DNA of 64,000 nt from Neglectibacter timonensis (GCF_900048895.1 NZ_LT160639.1:129001-193000); one strand, 5' to 3'. Shown: positions 15,833 through 25,082, counted from the first letter of the stretch. Translations and numbers: made by a program. Notes: generated by a model from the letters alone, not told the origin.

Positions 15833-18152
15833 ATATCACTACCAACACCAGCGCGGTCACATCGTCCTCATGCCCGTCGCTGCGGCGTCTCTTCGCCTCT
15901 TCCGTAATCCGCTCCGCCAGGGTGTTGGGGTTTTCCTCTTCGTCACAGTTGGCTACGAAATCCACCAGCCACTCTGTACCGGAGGCTACCACCCCATCGG
16001 AAACCAGAACGACCACATCCCCTGCAGTCAGCTCACGTTCTGTCACGGCAAATTCTACCGAAGGCATGATCCCGACCGGCATGGAAGACGCTTCAATTAG
16101 CTCCGTCCTCCTGCCCCGGCGCACAACGGAACCTGCGGCGCCGGCCTTACGGAACTCTGCCTTTCCGCTGAACAAATCGATACAGGCGATATCCATTGTC
16201 GCCAGGGATTCGTCGCCGGATTTTGCAATCAGCGCAGAGTTCACTGTCTGAAGCATGCTGTCAAACCCGATCCCCGCCTTTAAAAGGCTTTCCGCCATAG
16301 CGGCCGTCATGGCGCCGTCCACAGCTGCGCGTCCTCCGGTTCCCATACCGTCGCTCAAAATGGCCACCAACCGGCCGCATCCATCGTAAAACACATTGGT
16401 GCTGTCTCCGCAAAAGGCCCCGTTGCCCGCACTGTATTGGGCAAAGCCCCTGGACACCTCAAAGGAGGGGCGCTGACACATCTGAATCCGGCATTTATCT
16501 TCGGCAACACTCACGCAGGGCGGAGAAAAACTGCGTCCGCAAGCCGCGGAGATCTCCCTGGTGAAGGTGGCGCGATTGATCCGTTTTTGTCTGTCCTTCC
16601 CCACCTCTGCCTCAATGGTCATACGGTCGAATTTGTCAATGCGGCAGCATACCTCCAAAGGCGTCACCCCATTGTCCCGCAGGATATCTTCAACGCGCTG
16701 GGCAGCTTCCTCATCAAAATGCTCATAGAGGGAGAACTCCCCCGCCATCTCTTCCAGGATGCCTGCTGTTGTGCGGAAATGTTCTTCCACCACTTCCCTC
16801 ACCTGCGCTGTGCGCAGCTCCGCTGCCTCTTTCATCAGGTAACGGTTATAATTCTTGTTTATGGCGTCCCGCATCTCTCCCACACGGCCGCAGCGGTCGG
16901 CAAACTCCTTGGTAAAGTCAGAGCTCTCCACCTTGCCCCGCTCCTTCAGCACAACAGAAAAACTGGCAAAATTCTGCAGAGTCTGCTCCTTGTGCTTGCG
17001 CCAACACACCGCGCTCATCCCGCAGCCCGCGCAGATCGTCTCCGTGGATTTATTATATACCCCTTGCAAGTCAGGGGCGCACACAGAGGAAAGCTTTTTA
17101 GAAATTTCATCCACCGAGGTATATACGTTGGTCAGCGCTTCCGCGGCGTATCGCAGCCTCATCACAATATTGCCCCGCAGCGCGCCTCCGCTCAAAGTAT
17201 CCTTCCTCACGCCGAACATCTCGGAGAGGCGGCGGCTTTTCGGTAAAAACATGTAGAGGATGGTGGCTGCCGCCACTTCAATCGCGCCGGTAAGTATTTG
17301 AGGCTCTCCGCCCGCCTGCAGGGAAGCCACACCGTGAGAGATGATAAATGCAGCCGCAGTTGCCACCTTTCCCATAGGGGCAAACACCCCGGCCATCAAA
17401 CCGCCCAGGCCATAAGCCCCGGAAAGGTAGGAAAGCCCCGCTGTTGAGAGCCCCTGAATCGCCCCCGCTGTCACACCGGCAACCGATCCTCCGCCAATCC
17501 CCCCTACTCTGGCGCAGTAGATTACCATCAGAATCATCAAAATCCGGCCAATGGAAACGCCGGAAATCGTGACGTCAGAAAAAGCCAGCACTACAATTCC
17601 CGCTGTCACGGTCAAAGCCGCCACATCCGCCGTCTCAAACAGCCCATCCTCACGGCGGGAAACCAGCAGATTGGAAGTGCGGTTCAAAAAGTAAGCGCAC
17701 CCTGCTCCCAAAAAGGATTCCGCCACATAGAGTGCGGCAGAATAGGTGATGGAACCGTTGAGGAATACCATAGTCATCCCAGTGAGCAGCAGCGGCAGAA
17801 AAGTAACCACAGGTGCGTAAAGCGGATGGGTATTCACATTTTTCAGCTCGGAAAGGGACCAACGAATAGCCGCCACCGCAACCAGCGCCGCTGCATATCG
17901 AGCCGGTACATAGACCGGAGAAGGGATTAAGTAGCCGATAAACGCTCCTAAAACCGCGCCCCAAAGCCCGCCCTTGGGTACAGAAGCCGCCACCGCCACA
18001 CCAAAAGGAGAATATTTGCCGAACACCAGGCCACGGGAACAGAGCATGCCAACCAAAAAGCTGACAGCTGTCACCACGATCTTTCTGGCGTAGGAGGAAT
18101 TGAGATATTCCCCCATTCGCCCAAAAAATTGCCGAACCTTGCTTTCTTCCAC
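15831..18152 (-). CDS. spoIIE: Stage II sporulation protein E, SpoIIE phosphatase
   Basis: Membrane PP2C-type phosphatase that dephosphorylates SpoIIAA and so switches on sigma-F in the forespore; it also acts at the polar septum. Seen: an N-terminal part with about ten membrane helices (residues 25-320), a central cytosolic region with a Cys cluster (CAGCGMSAVCW), and a C-terminal phosphatase with SDGMGTGG and the closing GHEDDVTALVL. Length of about 773 is close to the usual 800. The first GTG (18161) has its GAGG only two bases away, so the next GTG at 18152 is the likelier start. It marks the organism as a spore former. Confidence 0.93.
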   Translation of the reverse strand: MEESKVRQFFGRMGEYLNSSYARKIVVTAVSFLVGMLCSRGLVFGKYSPFGVAVAASVPKGGLWGAVLGAFIGYLIPSPVYVPARYAAALVAVAAIRWSLSELKNVNTHPLYAPVVTFLPLLLTGMTMVFLNGSITYSAALYVAESFLGAGCAYFLNRTSNLLVSRREDGLFETADVAALTVTAGIVVLAFSDVTISGVSIGRILMILMVIYCARVGGIGGGSVAGVTAGAIQGLSTAGLSYLSGAYGLGGLMAGVFAPMGKVATAAAFIISHGVASLQAGGEPQILTGAIEVAAATILYMFLPKSRRLSEMFGVRKDTLSGGALRGNIVMRLRYAAEALTNVYTSVDEISKKLSSVCAPDLQGVYNKSTETICAGCGMSAVCWRKHKEQTLQNFASFSVVLKERGKVESSDFTKEFADRCGRVGEMRDAINKNYNRYLMKEAAELRTAQVREVVEEHFRTTAGILEEMAGEFSLYEHFDEEAAQRVEDILRDNGVTPLEVCCRIDKFDRMTIEAEVGKDRQKRINRATFTREISAACGRSFSPPCVSVAEDKCRIQMCQRPSFEVSRGFAQYSAGNGAFCGDSTNVFYDGCGRLVAILSDGMGTGGRAAVDGAMTAAMAESLLKAGIGFDSMLQTVNSALIAKSGDESLATMDIACIDLFSGKAEFRKAGAAGSVVRRGRRTELIEASSMPVGIMPSVEFAVTERELTAGDVVVLVSDGVVASGTEWLVDFVANCDEEENPNTLAERITEEAKRRRSDGHEDDVTALVLVVI

Positions 18153-18438
18153 CGAAAACACCGCCTCAAATGATATTATGGGAAACCAGCTATGCCGTTT
18201 ACCTTGAAATTATACCCATGAGATTCAGAAGTTTCTGTCACTTACAGGAGGCGATATTCTGTCATTTTCCCTGTTAAAATCTATCATAATAAAAGTTATG
18301 TAGACTAAACGATCTATCTTGCCAAAAAATATTATGTAAATTTATTATGTCGCTTTAATGGGCAAACTGTAACAGTGGAAGTCTGGCTGTGCACACAGGA
18401 TAGATTGGTTCCTTTCTCACGCACTCTCAAAATGGCGA

Positions 18439-18467
18439 TTGACTTTTTTTTCCGAAAAGCATATAAT
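18439..18467 (+). promoter_or_regulatory. Promoter of the Trp T-box operon
   Basis: TTGACT and perfect TATAAT separated by 17 bases. The transcript would begin just before the T-box stem I. Confidence 0.8.
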
Positions 18468-18474
18468 GAACGAC

Positions 18475-18738
18475 AAATAGAACACGATAAACCCTGGAAC
18501 GGGAGAAGTAGCAGGCAACCTCTTTCTTCAGAGAGCCGCAACCGGTGAAAATGCGGCGGAAGACCCCTTGTGAATGGCCCCGGGAGGGCGCATTGGAACC
18601 CGCAGCCCGCTGCGGCAGTATTGTGCGACGTATTTCCGCGTTAAGGAATTGAGCGGACGGAGGAATTCCGTCAATTTGGGTGGTACCGCAGGAATATTCT
18701 CCTGTCCCTTTTTCGGAAGGGACAGGAGTTTTTTTTAT
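18475..18738 (+). promoter_or_regulatory. Tryptophan T-box leader
   Basis: A tRNA-sensing leader. The conserved T-box TGGGTGGTACCGC is at 18677-18689, followed by a terminator stem CTCCTGTCCC / GGGACAGGAG (18699-18728) and a run of eight T. In stem I the specifier region reads GTGAA-TGG-CCC, giving a UGG Trp codon at 18575-18577, in the usual position ahead of a GGGAG stretch. The downstream genes, including trpS, agree with Trp. Uncharged tRNA-Trp should open the terminator. Confidence 0.9.
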
Positions 18739-18797
18739 TTTATATTATCTCTTTCATCTTTTTCACAGAATCTCATTGCAGAAAGCGAGTGCAAACT

Positions 18798-19988
18798 ATG
18801 GAATATCAGTTTTCAGAGCGTGTACAAAATTTGAAGCCCTCGGTCATCCGGGAAATCCTCAAGTATTCTTCCGACCCAACGGTAATCCCCTTGTCAGCGG
18901 GCAATCCGGCTCCGGACGCCTTCCCCTACGACGCCATCTCCAGCCTTTCGGCAGAGCTGCTGCAGAACGCCCCCATCGAGGCACTGCAATACAGCGTAAC
19001 GGAGGGATATCTGCCGCTGCGGCAGCATCTTCTGCGATATATGAAGGAAAAGTACGGTGCTGGTACAGAAACAGACGATATTCTCATCACAAGCGGCGCA
19101 CAGCAGGTGATGGACCTTTTGACCAAAACCCTTCTGAACGAAGGGGATACGGTTCTCTGTGAAGCGCCCAGCTTTATCGGTTCCCTGAACACCTTCCGTT
19201 CTTACCGGGCCAGGCTGGTAGGGATTCCTATGGAAGCAGACGGTATCGATGTACAACAGTTGGAACAGGCCCTCAACACAGAAAAAAATGTAAAATATCT
19301 CTATACCATCCCCAACTTCCAAAACCCCTCCGGCATCACCATGAGCCTTGCAAAGCGCAAAAAAGTCTATGAGCTCTGCCGGGATCACAACGTTATCGTG
19401 CTGGAGGACAATCCTTATGGGGAGCTGAGGTTTGAGGGCGAGCCTCTTCCCCCGATCAAATCCTTTGACCAGGAAGGTGTTGTCATGTATGCCGGGACCT
19501 TTTCCAAAGTGATTGCGCCTGGCATGCGTGTGGGCTACGCGATCGGTCCCAAGCCTTTGTTCCAGAAAATGGTGGTCTGTAAGCAAGGGGAGGACGTCCA
19601 TTCCAATATCTGGGCACAGATTGTCTGCCACCGGTTTATGACCCAGTATGATTACGAGGCTCATCTTAAGAGCCTGCAGGAAATATACCGCAGGAAAAGC
19701 AAAAATCTGCTGGACGCTATGGAACAGCACCTGAAGCCTCTTATCACCTGGAACAAGTTCGAGGGCGGACTGTTTGCCTGGTGTACCTTGCCAAAGGAAA
19801 TTGACATGATGGAATTCGTGAACAAGGCGTTGGAACGTCACGTGTGCGTCGTGCCTGGAACTGCTTTCCTGACAGACGAAAACGAGCCCTGTTCTTCCTT
19901 CCGCATCAATTATTCTACCCCTACCGACAAGCAGGTTACCGAGGGAATCCGTATCCTTGGCGAGATTGCCCGTGAGATGATGCCGTAA
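18798..19988 (+). CDS. PLP-dependent aminotransferase, probably aromatic (class I, MocR-like fold)
   Basis: Fold type I aminotransferase of 396 residues, lacking the DNA-binding domain of MocR proteins. Seen: SAGNPAPDAFP at 33-43, the PNFQNPSG stretch at 172-179, LEDNPYGELRFEG with Asp204, the PLP lysine Lys237 in AGTFSKVIAPG, and an Arg in SSFRINYS near the end. Such proteins are usually labelled 2-aminoadipate or aromatic transaminase. Control by a Trp T-box and cotranscription with trpS argue that it makes tryptophan (or another aromatic amino acid) from its keto acid. The specificity is inferred, not read. Confidence 0.88.
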   Translation: MEYQFSERVQNLKPSVIREILKYSSDPTVIPLSAGNPAPDAFPYDAISSLSAELLQNAPIEALQYSVTEGYLPLRQHLLRYMKEKYGAGTETDDILITSGAQQVMDLLTKTLLNEGDTVLCEAPSFIGSLNTFRSYRARLVGIPMEADGIDVQQLEQALNTEKNVKYLYTIPNFQNPSGITMSLAKRKKVYELCRDHNVIVLEDNPYGELRFEGEPLPPIKSFDQEGVVMYAGTFSKVIAPGMRVGYAIGPKPLFQKMVVCKQGEDVHSNIWAQIVCHRFMTQYDYEAHLKSLQEIYRRKSKNLLDAMEQHLKPLITWNKFEGGLFAWCTLPKEIDMMEFVNKALERHVCVVPGTAFLTDENEPCSSFRINYSTPTDKQVTEGIRILGEIAREMMP

Positions 19989-20029
19989 GCAAAGGCGGCA
20001 CGAAAGAATCCAAAAAAGGAGAGAGCAAC

Positions 20030-21031
20030 ATGGAACCCACACAAAAAAAACGTGTTTTAAGTATGATTCAGCCCACAGGCACCTTTACTTTGGGCAACTA
20101 TCTGGGAGCGCTGAAGAACTTTGTACGCCTGCAGGACGATTATGAGTGCGTCTACGCTCTGGCCGACCTGCACGCCATCACTGTGCGTCAGGAGCCTGCG
20201 GCTTTCCGCAAAAATATCCTGGAAGCCTATGCCCTGATGCTGGCCATCGGCATTGACCTGAAACGGAGCGTTTTCTTTATTCAGAGCCAGGTAGCAGAGC
20301 ATGCACAGTTGGCCTGGGTGCTCAACTGTTACACCCAGTTCGGTGAGCTTTCCCGGATGACCCAGTTCAAGGACAAATCCCAAAAGCATGCGGATAACAT
20401 CAATGCGGGCCTGTTCACCTATCCCTGTTTGATGGCAGCCGACATCCTGCTGTATCAGGCGGACTACGTCCCCATCGGAGCCGACCAGAAGCAGCATTTG
20501 GAACTGGCCAGGAACGTGGCTGAACGTTTTAACGGCCTGTACAGCCCCACCTTTACTGTGCCGGATCCTATCATTGCTGAGCACGGGGCGCGTGTTATGT
20601 CCCTGCAGGATCCCACAAAGAAAATGTCTAAATCCGACGAAAATGCGAACAGCTTTATTACTGTGCTGGATGATCCCGATACGATTATACGCAAATTCAA
20701 GCGTGCGGTGACGGACAGTGAAGCCTGTGTCCGTTTTGCAGAAGGCAAAGACGGCGTCAACAATCTGATGGGGATTTATTCCTCCATTACCGGAAGGAGT
20801 ATGGAGGAGATTGAAAGAGAATTTGACGGGAAGGGCTACGGTGATTTCAAACCAACTGTGGCGGAGGCCGTCATCGAGGAACTGCGCCCCATCCAGGAGC
20901 GATACCGGAACCTGATTGCTGACAAAGCCTACCTGGAACAATGCTATAGGGAGAATGCGCCCAAGGCACAGGCTATAGCCCGCCGGACCCTCTCCAAGGT
21001 GATGAAAAAAATCGGTTATCTGCCGCTGTAG
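20030..21031 (+). CDS. trpS: Tryptophan--tRNA ligase
   Basis: Charges tRNA-Trp. 333 residues, standard for bacterial TrpRS. Seen: the HIGH-equivalent TLGN at 20-23, KMSKS at 198-202, and the adenylate-binding segment ADILLYQADYVPIGADQ. It begins 41 bases after the aminotransferase stop with GGAGAG upstream, and is regulated by the same T-box. The terminator follows directly. Confidence 0.97.
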   Translation: MEPTQKKRVLSMIQPTGTFTLGNYLGALKNFVRLQDDYECVYALADLHAITVRQEPAAFRKNILEAYALMLAIGIDLKRSVFFIQSQVAEHAQLAWVLNCYTQFGELSRMTQFKDKSQKHADNINAGLFTYPCLMAADILLYQADYVPIGADQKQHLELARNVAERFNGLYSPTFTVPDPIIAEHGARVMSLQDPTKKMSKSDENANSFITVLDDPDTIIRKFKRAVTDSEACVRFAEGKDGVNNLMGIYSSITGRSMEEIEREFDGKGYGDFKPTVAEAVIEELRPIQERYRNLIADKAYLEQCYRENAPKAQAIARRTLSKVMKKIGYLPL

Positions 21032-21048
21032 CCGGTTGAAACAGCAGG

Positions 21049-21098
21049 AAAGCCGTGGGACAAGGATTTTCTTCAAATCCTTGCCCCACGGCTTTTTC
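21049..21098 (+). terminator. Terminator of the T-box operon
   Basis: Long near-perfect stem (AAAGCCGTGGG plus CAAGGATTT arms) with a short loop and a TTTTT tail. Confidence 0.85.
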
Positions 21099-21238
21099 AC
21101 GTGTCTTTACTCTCACCGTGGAACCGGAGGCTATCCTCAGATCCGGTGATTCAGAAAGGCAGCAGCGCGGTGCGGCCCTCCTCTGCTCCTGCAAATTATG
21201 ACTGGGGAACAGTCCTTCACGGCTTTTCTCCTGCTGCG

Positions 21239-21273
21239 TAAAAAAAGATCCTCCGTCCGGGGGATCTTTTTTG
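21239..21273. terminator. Terminator after the CpXC gene
   Basis: GATCC-type stem with A tract on one side and TTTTTT on the other; usable from both strands. It ends just past the CpXC stop. The 140 bases between this and the trpS terminator hold nothing I recognise. Confidence 0.8.
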
Positions 21274-21276
21274 TCG

Positions 21277-21906
21277 CTAAATGTTCTGATAATCCTCAAT
21301 AATCTTCCTTGCAAGCCTTGCATCCACCCGCACGAAACCTGCGGGATCCACGAAATCTAGCGCCCGGAGAACTTCCTGGGACTGCTTGTATACGTCCAGT
21401 TTGGTGGAATGATATACAGGCTCATTGGTCTGGGGCAGAAAGATGGCAAACTCCATTTCCCCGTTATCCACCCGGCTGAAATAGGCATGTACCCGGGATA
21501 CCTTGTAAGTATTCCGAATAATCCCGCACAACGCATTTTTCACCAATTCAACTGCCGTGTCATCATAGCCTGCATCGAAAATCAAAATCTTTTCCTTCAG
21601 TTCGGCCAGATTTTTCACACTGCGCTTTGTAAAGCTTTTCACCGCCTCTGTTGGCTCTGCATTGTTGCCGCTTCCTCCCGGGGTGACGCAAACGATGTAT
21701 CCCGCCTCGGGATCCGTATACAGGAAGGGGTATGCCATGGCGGCAAAATAATTGCAGCGTTTGCAGCGCCAGTCGAACAGTGTCTCATCCAGCAGCATCT
21801 GTTTGAGATCCGGATTCTCTCCGGCATTGATGCTGGAATAGAGCCGGTACTTCTGCGGCTCCCCGCACTGCGGGCAGACTATTTCCTTTGTAATCTCCGT
21901 CGACAT
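21277..21906 (-). CDS. CpXC-domain protein
   Basis: A 209-residue protein with an N-terminal CpXC zinc-ribbon-like domain: CPQC at 11-14 and CKRC about 35 residues later. The remaining two thirds show no known motif. Function is unknown. The ATG at 21906 has GGAGG 5 bases upstream, so it is preferred to an ATG four codons earlier. It follows the 158-residue coiled-coil gene by 14 bases. Confidence 0.75.
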   Translation of the reverse strand: MSTEITKEIVCPQCGEPQKYRLYSSINAGENPDLKQMLLDETLFDWRCKRCNYFAAMAYPFLYTDPEAGYIVCVTPGGSGNNAEPTEAVKSFTKRSVKNLAELKEKILIFDAGYDDTAVELVKNALCGIIRNTYKVSRVHAYFSRVDNGEMEFAIFLPQTNEPVYHSTKLDVYKQSQEVLRALDFVDPAGFVRVDARLARKIIEDYQNI

Positions 21907-21920
21907 GCAGTCCTCCAAAC

Positions 21921-22397
21921 TCAGCCTTCAAAAGGCAGATTGTCATTCTCATCAGGCGAGGCGGGCTCTGTACCCTCCTGTTTCGGAGAAATATCCCCCT
22001 CCAGGGAAATCTCTTCCTCCATCAAAGCGCCGGCAGCCGTTTCCTCTGTGGGTGCGGGAATAACCTGTACATCAGAAAGGTCAATTTCCTCCCGGTTTCC
22101 GTCGGATGCAGGAATCTCTTCCCCGCTATAAAATTTTTCCAGTTGCTGCAGAGCCGCATCCAGCCTCGCTTCGATAGCCTCCAGTTCCGCGCAATGGGGC
22201 TCTGTCACAGCATTTGACGGATCCCGCAGGTTGTTGTAATAATACCTTCCCAAAGCCAGATATTCCTTTTCCGCGGCCTGCTCCTCACATTTGATTACCG
22301 TGCGGATGCGGTTGAGATAGGCTGCTTTCCGATTCTTCTCCCCCACATAACTAACGGCGTCTCCCAACGCTCTTCCAAAAGTCTTTAAAAATTCCAT
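21921..22397 (-). CDS. Hypothetical coiled-coil protein with acidic tail
   Basis: A 158-residue protein I do not recognise. Residues 1-95 are helical with heptad-like patterning (KNRKAAYLNRIRTVIKCEEQ, then ELEAIEARLDAALQQLEKF). Residues 96-158 are acidic, rich in E, P and S and probably disordered. GGAAAGGA precedes the ATG. It is the first gene of a pair with the CpXC protein. A TATAAT lies in the upstream region on the same strand, but I see no convincing -35. Confidence 0.6.
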   Translation of the reverse strand: MEFLKTFGRALGDAVSYVGEKNRKAAYLNRIRTVIKCEEQAAEKEYLALGRYYYNNLRDPSNAVTEPHCAELEAIEARLDAALQQLEKFYSGEEIPASDGNREEIDLSDVQVIPAPTEETAAGALMEEEISLEGDISPKQEGTEPASPDENDNLPFEG

Positions 22398-22557
22398 AAC
22401 AATACCATCCTTTCCGGCATGAGTAAGATGCAGTATATATAGTAGTATTATAGCGCATATTTTCCAAAAATAACACCCTTTTTTTCAGTTCGGACAGAAA
22501 CCATTCCAGATTCCCCTTTTTCGCTTTTGTCCGTCATTTCAGGTCAAATATTTTGGA

Positions 22558-22586
22558 TTGAAGTGCAGGTTATTCCATGTTAGAAT
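22558..22586 (+). promoter_or_regulatory. Promoter of the HAD phosphatase gene
   Basis: TTGAAG and TAGAAT with a 17-base spacer, about 25 bases before the ribosome site. Confidence 0.6.
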
Positions 22587-22617
22587 AAAATGATTTCAGA
22601 TTGAGGAGGGGACAAAA

Positions 22618-23412
22618 ATGGAACAGCTGACAGAACGGCTTTCCCACATCAAAATGTTTGTCCTGGATATGGATGGGACCATCTATCTGGGCGAACATCT
22701 CTTTCCCTTTACCAAACGATTTCTCAGCCAAGTGACGAGAAGCGGAAGGGAATACTGCTTTTTTACCAACAACAGCTCCAAAAACAGAGAGGCATACCTG
22801 AAAAAGCTTTCCCACATGGGAATTGAAATTTCTGAAGATAAAATGCTGCTTTCAAACGGAGTCATCTTGGAGTGGCTAAAGGAAAACCGTCCCGGAGAGA
22901 GCTGCTATGTGGTGGGGACGCCATCGCTTCTGGCCGATTTTCAGAATGCAGGCATTCCCTTAGATGAAGAGAACCCAGACCTGGTGATTTTAGGGTTCGA
23001 CACGACGCTTACTTATGAAAAGCTTTCCAAAGCCTGCGCTTTTATCCGGTCCGGCAGGCCTGTCTTCGGCGTCAATCCAGACCTAAATTGTCCGGTGGAG
23101 AATGGCTTTATCCCAGACTGCGGCTCCATTGCAGCCCTGGTAAAGGCTTCTACCGGTGTTTCCTGTGAATTTTTCGGCAAACCTTCTCCCCACACGCTTC
23201 AGTACATGCTTCGGAAAACCGGCTGCCACCCCGAAGAGCTTGCCGTAGTGGGTGACCGCCTATACACTGACATTGCTGTGACGGACGGCTCGCAGGTTAC
23301 GTCTATTCTGGTGATGAGCGGAGAAACCACGCCGGAACTGCTGACGCAGAGCGCCATTCAACCGGACCTTGTGGTCCGGGATCTGGACGAGCTGGCCAAT
23401 TTGCTCAGCTGA
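22618..23412 (+). CDS. HAD-IIA family hydrolase, NagD-like
   Basis: Sugar- or nucleotide-phosphate phosphatase of 264 residues. Seen: motif I DMDGT with Asp17 and Asp19, FFTNNSS (motif II), FFGKPSPHT with the motif III lysine, and GDRLYTDI (motif IV). The large cap between motifs II and III is type C2a as in NagD and PNPase. Substrate is not readable. GAGGAGGGG precedes the ATG. Probably cotranscribed with the two transporters. Confidence 0.88.
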   Translation: MEQLTERLSHIKMFVLDMDGTIYLGEHLFPFTKRFLSQVTRSGREYCFFTNNSSKNREAYLKKLSHMGIEISEDKMLLSNGVILEWLKENRPGESCYVVGTPSLLADFQNAGIPLDEENPDLVILGFDTTLTYEKLSKACAFIRSGRPVFGVNPDLNCPVENGFIPDCGSIAALVKASTGVSCEFFGKPSPHTLQYMLRKTGCHPEELAVVGDRLYTDIAVTDGSQVTSILVMSGETTPELLTQSAIQPDLVVRDLDELANLLS

Positions 23413-23446
23413 TTTTCAGTATAAACAGAAGAGGAGAAGTGAACTT

Positions 23447-24007
23447 ATGAAGAAGGGCGGTTATCTCGACCTGTTTCTCACCTTTGCCCGAATCGGCGGC
23501 CTCACCTTTGGGGGAGGTTACGCCATGCTGCCCATGCTGCAGAAAGAAGTGGTGGAAAACAGAGGCTGGGCCACAGAGGAAGAACTTCTGGATTACTATG
23601 CAGTGGGGCAATGTACGCCGGGTATCATTGCCGTCAATGTAGCCACCTTTATCGGCCATAAAGAAAAAGGAATTTTAGGAGGTATCTGCGCCACACTGGG
23701 TGTTGTAGCGCCCTCTTTTTTTATCATCCTGGTTCTGGCTGCTTTTATCCGTAATTTCGCAGACAATATCTACGTAGCCCACGCCCTTGCCGGAATCCGT
23801 GTCGCTGTGGCCGCCCTGGTGGTAGACGCCGTTATCAAGCTCTGGAAAAAGGGCGTCAAGGATCTTCTGGGAATTCTACTCTTTATCCTTGTATTTGTGC
23901 TTTCTGTGGCATTTTCTCTTTCCCCTATTTGGGTGGTACTAGGTGCGATTCTTTTGGGGCTCTTTTACGGAAGATTCGTGCCCTCCCGGAAAAGCGGGGT
24001 GAAATGA
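23447..24007 (+). CDS. Short-chain chromate transporter (CHR) protein 1
   Basis: Membrane protein of 186 residues with one CHR domain: FARIGGLTFGGGYAMLPML at 12-30 and CTPGIIAVNVATFIG at about 62-76. Five or six membrane helices. Such half-size CHR proteins work as pairs, and the second gene begins two bases after this stop. The family exports chromate or takes up related anions; the natural substrate in gut anaerobes is unclear. Confidence 0.88.
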   Translation: MKKGGYLDLFLTFARIGGLTFGGGYAMLPMLQKEVVENRGWATEEELLDYYAVGQCTPGIIAVNVATFIGHKEKGILGGICATLGVVAPSFFIILVLAAFIRNFADNIYVAHALAGIRVAVAALVVDAVIKLWKKGVKDLLGILLFILVFVLSVAFSLSPIWVVLGAILLGLFYGRFVPSRKSGVK

Positions 24008-24008
24008 A

Positions 24009-24602
24009 ATGCAAATCTTCTTTTTGTTATTCTACGAATTCTTCAAGGCAGGGCTGTTCGCTATTGGCGGCGGGCTGGCCACTCTGCCCTTTCTCTATGA
24101 AATGGCGGAAAAGTACACCTGGTTTGATGTAGAAATCCTTTCAGATATGATTGCTATTTCCGAATCTACCCCAGGCCCTCTGGGTGTAAATATGGCCACC
24201 TATGCCGGTTATAACTGCGGCCATCAGGCCGGTGGATTCCTTGGCGGACTTTTGGGAGCTCTTGTTGCTACCGTCGGTTTGATTCTTCCATCCATCATCA
24301 TCATTATCATCGTAGCCAATTTTCTGAAGAAATTTCAAGAAAACAAGCTGGTAAACGATGCTTTCTATACTCTGCGCCCCGCCGTAACCGCTCTGATTGC
24401 GGCCGCCTGCTTCAGCATCCTCCAGGTAGCTCTGCTGAACCTTCCAGGCTTCCAGGCCAGCGGAAACCTTCTGACCCTGTTCAACCTGCCCGCCATCCTG
24501 CTGTTCGCCGTGCTTTTTTTCGCTATGCGTATGTGGAAGAAACTGCACCCCATCGTCTTCATCGCCGTCGCCGCCGTGATGGGAATATTGCTGCGTCTCT
24601 AA
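24009..24602 (+). CDS. Short-chain chromate transporter (CHR) protein 2
   Basis: Second CHR half, 197 residues: FFKAGLFAIGGGLATLPFL at 11-29 and STPGPLGVNMATYAG at about 53-67, followed by several hydrophobic helices including a run of isoleucines. Start and preceding stop are one base apart, so the two are translationally linked and should form a heterodimer of opposite topology. Confidence 0.88.
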   Translation: MQIFFLLFYEFFKAGLFAIGGGLATLPFLYEMAEKYTWFDVEILSDMIAISESTPGPLGVNMATYAGYNCGHQAGGFLGGLLGALVATVGLILPSIIIIIIVANFLKKFQENKLVNDAFYTLRPAVTALIAAACFSILQVALLNLPGFQASGNLLTLFNLPAILLFAVLFFAMRMWKKLHPIVFIAVAAVMGILLRL

Positions 24603-24667
24603 CACAGTATATTCTTTCCTTTCGTGAAAATACTAAAGAAAAAGCGGAAGAAAGGAAAGGTATCGCA

Positions 24668-25024
24668 ATGGATTACCTGAATGCATTTTGGGTGGGTGGG
24701 CTGATCTGCGTATTGGGCCAGCTGCTCATTGATCTGACAAAGCTCACCCCAGCCCGGATTATGGTGCTATACGTCACTCTGGGTGTAGCTTTAGGCGCCT
24801 TAGGGCTTTACGGACCGCTGGCAGATTTTGCCGGCTGCGGCGCCACTGTCCCCCTCTCAGGATTTGGCTGGGCTCTTTCGGAAGGGGTTCGTGAGTCCAT
24901 CGGGAAGCAGGGATTTCTCGGCGTCTTTACCGGAGGAGTGACCGCAGGAGCCGCCGGAATTGCCGCCGCCGTATTCTTCGGTTATCTGGCCGCCCTGATT
25001 GCAAAACCCAAAGACAAGGCCTGA
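24668..25024 (+). CDS. SpoVAE-like stage V sporulation membrane protein
   Basis: A 118-residue membrane protein of the SpoVAE/SpoVAEb type, part of the channel that moves dipicolinic acid into the spore. Seen: GGLICVLGQLLIDLTKLTPA at 10-29, a central GFGWALSEGVRESIGKQGFLGVFTGG, and a C-terminal helix, all typical. The ATG at 24668 follows GAAAGGAAAGG. No spoVAC or spoVAD is beside it. It may read through from the transporter genes. Confidence 0.8.
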   Translation: MDYLNAFWVGGLICVLGQLLIDLTKLTPARIMVLYVTLGVALGALGLYGPLADFAGCGATVPLSGFGWALSEGVRESIGKQGFLGVFTGGVTAGAAGIAAAVFFGYLAALIAKPKDKA

Positions 25025-25035
25025 CAGAAAAAATT

Positions 25036-25082
25036 TCCCGGCAGAAAACAAAAACAGTTTTTGTTTTCTGCCGGGATTTTTG
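25036..25082. terminator. Bidirectional terminator
   Basis: Perfect stem of about 19 bp with a 3-base loop, TTTTT on the plus side. It lies between convergent spoVAE-like and aldo/keto reductase genes. Confidence 0.85.

Noticed and set aside
23447-24602. Frameshifted single chromate transporter
   Set aside because: Each half has its own start and complete CHR motifs; paired short forms are a known arrangement.
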